Origin: Candida dubliniensis CD36
Taxonomy: Eukaryota; Ascomycota; Pichiomycetes; Serinales; Debaryomycetaceae
NCBI RefSeq assembly: GCF_000026945.1
Contig: NC_012862.1
Coordinates: forward strand, 860,501 to 924,500
Reading direction: 5' to 3'
Length of the DNA stretch: 64,000 nucleotides
Part shown: one piece after another, positions 61,767 to 64,000 of the stretch
Layout of the letters: each line of letters begins with the position of its first letter
How positions within the stretch are numbered: the first letter of the stretch is position 1
Position numbers and translations under genes: made by a program
Notes under the pieces: generated by a model
The model's input: the letters and a program-made list of their open reading frames with translations, nothing else
Told to the model about the DNA's origin: nothing
Databases searched by the model: none

Positions 61767-63032
61767 ATGAAGTTTCACATTTTTGCTTTACTTGCATGTG
61801 TATCATCACAAGCCATTTTCAAATCACCATCACTTCTAGATCAGTTATATGGAGAATTACATGGGAGAACAAACACTGCTCCAAACTTGCAAATACAAGC
61901 AGATGATCCTAATCAGATGACAGTACAAAAGGTTTTATCAATGAGATCCAAATTGAAGTTGCCTGATAAAGATGATACTTCCGATATTGCTGTTGATCAA
62001 AACATGTTTGGTGGAATCTTGACTTATGCCCATTTCAATCATTTTAATTGTTTCATCTCTAACGAAAATAATGAATTTGATAAGCACTCCACCTTAGATC
62101 AACAAACAACCAGGAACATTGATGTTGCGATTGTTGGGGCACCATTTGATACCGGGACATCCTATCGCCCCGGAGCCAGATTCGGACCCGAATCAATCAG
62201 AAGTAATGCTAGACGTTTAGGAAGTGCTTGGAAGTCAACCAAGAAGAGATTCAATTACCCAGTTGACCCTTATGATGAAACTACTCATAATTATTCCATT
62301 ATAGATTGTGGTGACGTGGCTATGACTCCATTTGATAATCGTATCGCTTTAAATCAATTGTATCGTGGGCATAGAAGCATTTCTAAACATCAAGGGAATG
62401 TCAATCAACATCCCAAAATCATCACATTGGGAGGTGATCATACTATAACCATAATGGCAATAAAAAATGTTTATGAACAATTAGGAAGAAAAATTAGAGT
62501 ATTTCATTTTGATTCACATATTGATACTTGGGATCCCAAGAAATTGGGTGGTGGAATCACTGATTATATGTCATTAAATCATGGAACATTCTTACATTAT
62601 GCCACCGAATTAGGGTATATTGAAACAAAAGGTAATTATCACATCGGGATAAGGGCACCATATATTGATGCTAATTACGACAAGCAACACGATGCTGATT
62701 GTGGATTCCATATTATCCAAGCTAACGATATTGACAAGATTGGAGTTCAAGGAATCATTGATGAATTGACAAAGGACCCAGATATCCCAACTTATATATC
62801 GGTTGATATTGATGTATTGGACCCAGCCTATGCCCCAGGAACAGGAACAATGGAGGTAGGTGGATTTACCACCAGAGAATTGTTGGCCATTTTAGATGGG
62901 TTGAAAAATAAGGTTAACGTGATTGGTGGTGATGTTGTGGAAGTGAGTCCCCCATATGATACAAATAGTGAAATCACAAGTTTGGCAGCCACCAGTGTTG
63001 TTGATTCATTGTTGAAGTTAATGATTGTCTAA
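61767..63032 (+). CDS. Ureohydrolase of the agmatinase type with a signal-peptide-like N-terminus
   Basis: 421 residues. The arginase/agmatinase metal-binding motifs are complete: GGDHTI (~233), FDSHIDTWD (~251-259), and SVDIDVLDPAYAPGTGTMEVGG (~350). The family start VAIVGAPFDTGTSYRPGARFGP is at ~123 and VVEVSPPYD near the end. GAPFDTGTSYRPGARFGP and a ~420-residue length fit fungal agmatinase-like enzymes better than arginase. It should hydrolyse agmatine or a related guanidino compound to urea, using two Mn. Residues 1-16 (MKFHIFALLACVSSQA) look like a secretory signal, and ~95 residues precede the catalytic domain. Secretion is inferred, not shown. Confidence 0.88.
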   Translation: MKFHIFALLACVSSQAIFKSPSLLDQLYGELHGRTNTAPNLQIQADDPNQMTVQKVLSMRSKLKLPDKDDTSDIAVDQNMFGGILTYAHFNHFNCFISNENNEFDKHSTLDQQTTRNIDVAIVGAPFDTGTSYRPGARFGPESIRSNARRLGSAWKSTKKRFNYPVDPYDETTHNYSIIDCGDVAMTPFDNRIALNQLYRGHRSISKHQGNVNQHPKIITLGGDHTITIMAIKNVYEQLGRKIRVFHFDSHIDTWDPKKLGGGITDYMSLNHGTFLHYATELGYIETKGNYHIGIRAPYIDANYDKQHDADCGFHIIQANDIDKIGVQGIIDELTKDPDIPTYISVDIDVLDPAYAPGTGTMEVGGFTTRELLAILDGLKNKVNVIGGDVVEVSPPYDTNSEITSLAATSVVDSLLKLMIV

Positions 63033-63889
63033 AGAAAGAAATTCACTTCCCAACATACAAGGTTTCGTTTTGGAGAAAATAAGAACTATATAAGAGTGAT
63101 TCATTTCATGTTGAAGACACAATATGTTGACCTGACCCCAAATTATTATTAGAGATTAATCACGGAATACGAAATTTATTGTTATTTATTTTTTACAGTT
63201 AATATAATATACAAATTATACAATAATATTATTCTAGGTCATGTTATTGACTTCTGTTGGTTTGTAAGTATTTTATTTTACGTGATTTATTATATGAAAT
63301 GAAATACTAATGAATATGGGAAAGGATAAGAAATAATTAACGGAAATTAATAAAAATAATACCAAAAAAAAAAAAAAAATATTCAACCATATGGTCCATC
63401 CAAATGTCAAACTTTTTGATTTGGAACCAATTTCATTTGAGTGTTTTTTTTTGCAATATGCTCGTACATCGTGCTTTTTGGCTCTAGTTTACTTCAATAG
63501 TTTTCTGTTTCCTATCAGGTATAGATATAACAAAAAAGTATCAATAAAAGAGCAATTTAAGAGGGGTTTATATAAATGATAGCAAATTAAATTAAATTGC
63601 TGCTAAATCTAATCTTTCGATGCCCCCCAAAAGTCTTTTCTTTTGTATTCTCCTTTTAGCAGCTTATATAAAAAAATATAATTTCATGTATTAAAGCAAA
63701 GAAAGCAATCCCAAATAGTAATAATAATATAAATAATAATAATATTAATAATTCGGTATAAATAAACTAGAGTCAACCTTCTCCATCTTTTTTTAATATA
63801 GATGAGTTTGGCATTTTCTTTATTTACTACAGGATAAATTTGATATATTAAACCCATCTCCATTTTCCTAACTTTTATTAATAAAAATA
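63033..63889. other. Spacer at the right end
   Basis: 860 bp of AT-rich DNA with an A run at 63364-63378 and AAT/ATA repeats near 63720-63750. The short plus frame 63391-63579 has no motif and is not called. Confidence 0.3.
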
Positions 63890-64000
63890 ATGACATATCA
63901 AACTGGAAGAAAATGTTCACTTGGAATAGAAGAACCTATTGATATTTCTTCCAAGAATGTGCCACTTAATGCATTTTTAATTTATACCACATCGAGAACT
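63890..64000 (+). CDS. Possible start of a gene running off the window
   Basis: An ATG at 63890 preceded by A-rich leader opens a frame that stays open for 37 codons to the last base (MTYQTGRKCSLGIEEP...). Composition looks protein-like, but the piece is too short to assign a family and could be chance. Confidence 0.3.
   Translation, partial: MTYQTGRKCSLGIEEPIDISSKNVPLNAFLIYTTSRT

Noticed and set aside
1..64000. CRISPR arrays, bacterial insertion sequences or operons
   Set aside because: No regular spaced repeats or bacterial-type genes were seen, and the genes are plainly those of a yeast nucleus.

Overview
The window is budding-yeast nuclear DNA and looks like Candida albicans or a very close relative such as C. 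dubliniensis. It is AT-rich, has few introns with TACTAAC-type branch points, and carries single-copy genes recognisable as yeast orthologues (histones H2A/H2B, TAF11, HEM13, QCR6, MBP1, EGD2, KRE9). In-frame CTG codons are rare and two fall where serine fits, as expected of a CTG-clade yeast. The gene order (Ras exchange factor, HTB/HTA, TAF11, large gene-free gap, SNG1-like, amino acid permease, YAT2/CTN3-like, zinc cluster, PEX8, HEM13) matches what I remember of C. albicans chromosome 3 around its centromere. That match is from memory and was not searched.

Layout. 1-2.4 kb: 3' end of a Cdc25-type Ras exchange factor, the divergent H2B/H2A pair and a small single-membrane-span gene. 2.6-9.2 kb: a 6.6-kb Ty3/gypsy LTR retrotransposon (Tca3-like, minus strand) with two 462-bp LTRs, a 5-bp target duplication, an intact gag and a broken pol that has lost RNase H and most of integrase. 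9.3-10.1 kb: TAF11, its start codon only 117 bp from the LTR end. 10.1-15.9 kb: nearly 6 kb without a credible gene. Its plus strand changes from C-rich to G-rich near 13.2 kb, and a solo LTR lies at its right edge in inverted orientation to the retrotransposon. I read this as the centromere.

15.9-42.5 kb holds mostly minus-strand genes: an SNG1-like membrane protein, an amino acid permease, a YAT2/CTN3-type carnitine acyltransferase with Ser at the usual catalytic His position, an intron-bearing tRNA-Glu, a Zn2Cys6 factor, PEX8, a spliced secreted-type protein with no obvious ATG (plus strand), tRNA-Ala, HEM13 and a CDR-family ABC pump. 44-64 kb holds spliced QCR6, an SBP1-like RNA-binding protein, MBP1, a tail-anchored protein, a lunapark homologue, EGD2, a Dal5-type permease behind a cluster of GATA sites, a small tail-anchored protein, KRE9, a small membrane protein, a ureohydrolase with a signal-peptide-like N-terminus, and an open frame running off the right edge.

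There is no operon logic, as expected of a yeast. Some neighbours share themes: acyl-carnitine transfer and PEX8 (peroxisome and alternative carbon use), HEM13 and QCR6 (heme and respiration), and the Dal5-type permease and ureohydrolase (nitrogen use). The features most worth checking are the putative centromere with its skew switch, the inverted LTRs flanking it, the decayed retrotransposon with an intact gag, the His-to-Ser site in the carnitine acyltransferase, and the spliced gene at 33.5 kb with an unresolved start.
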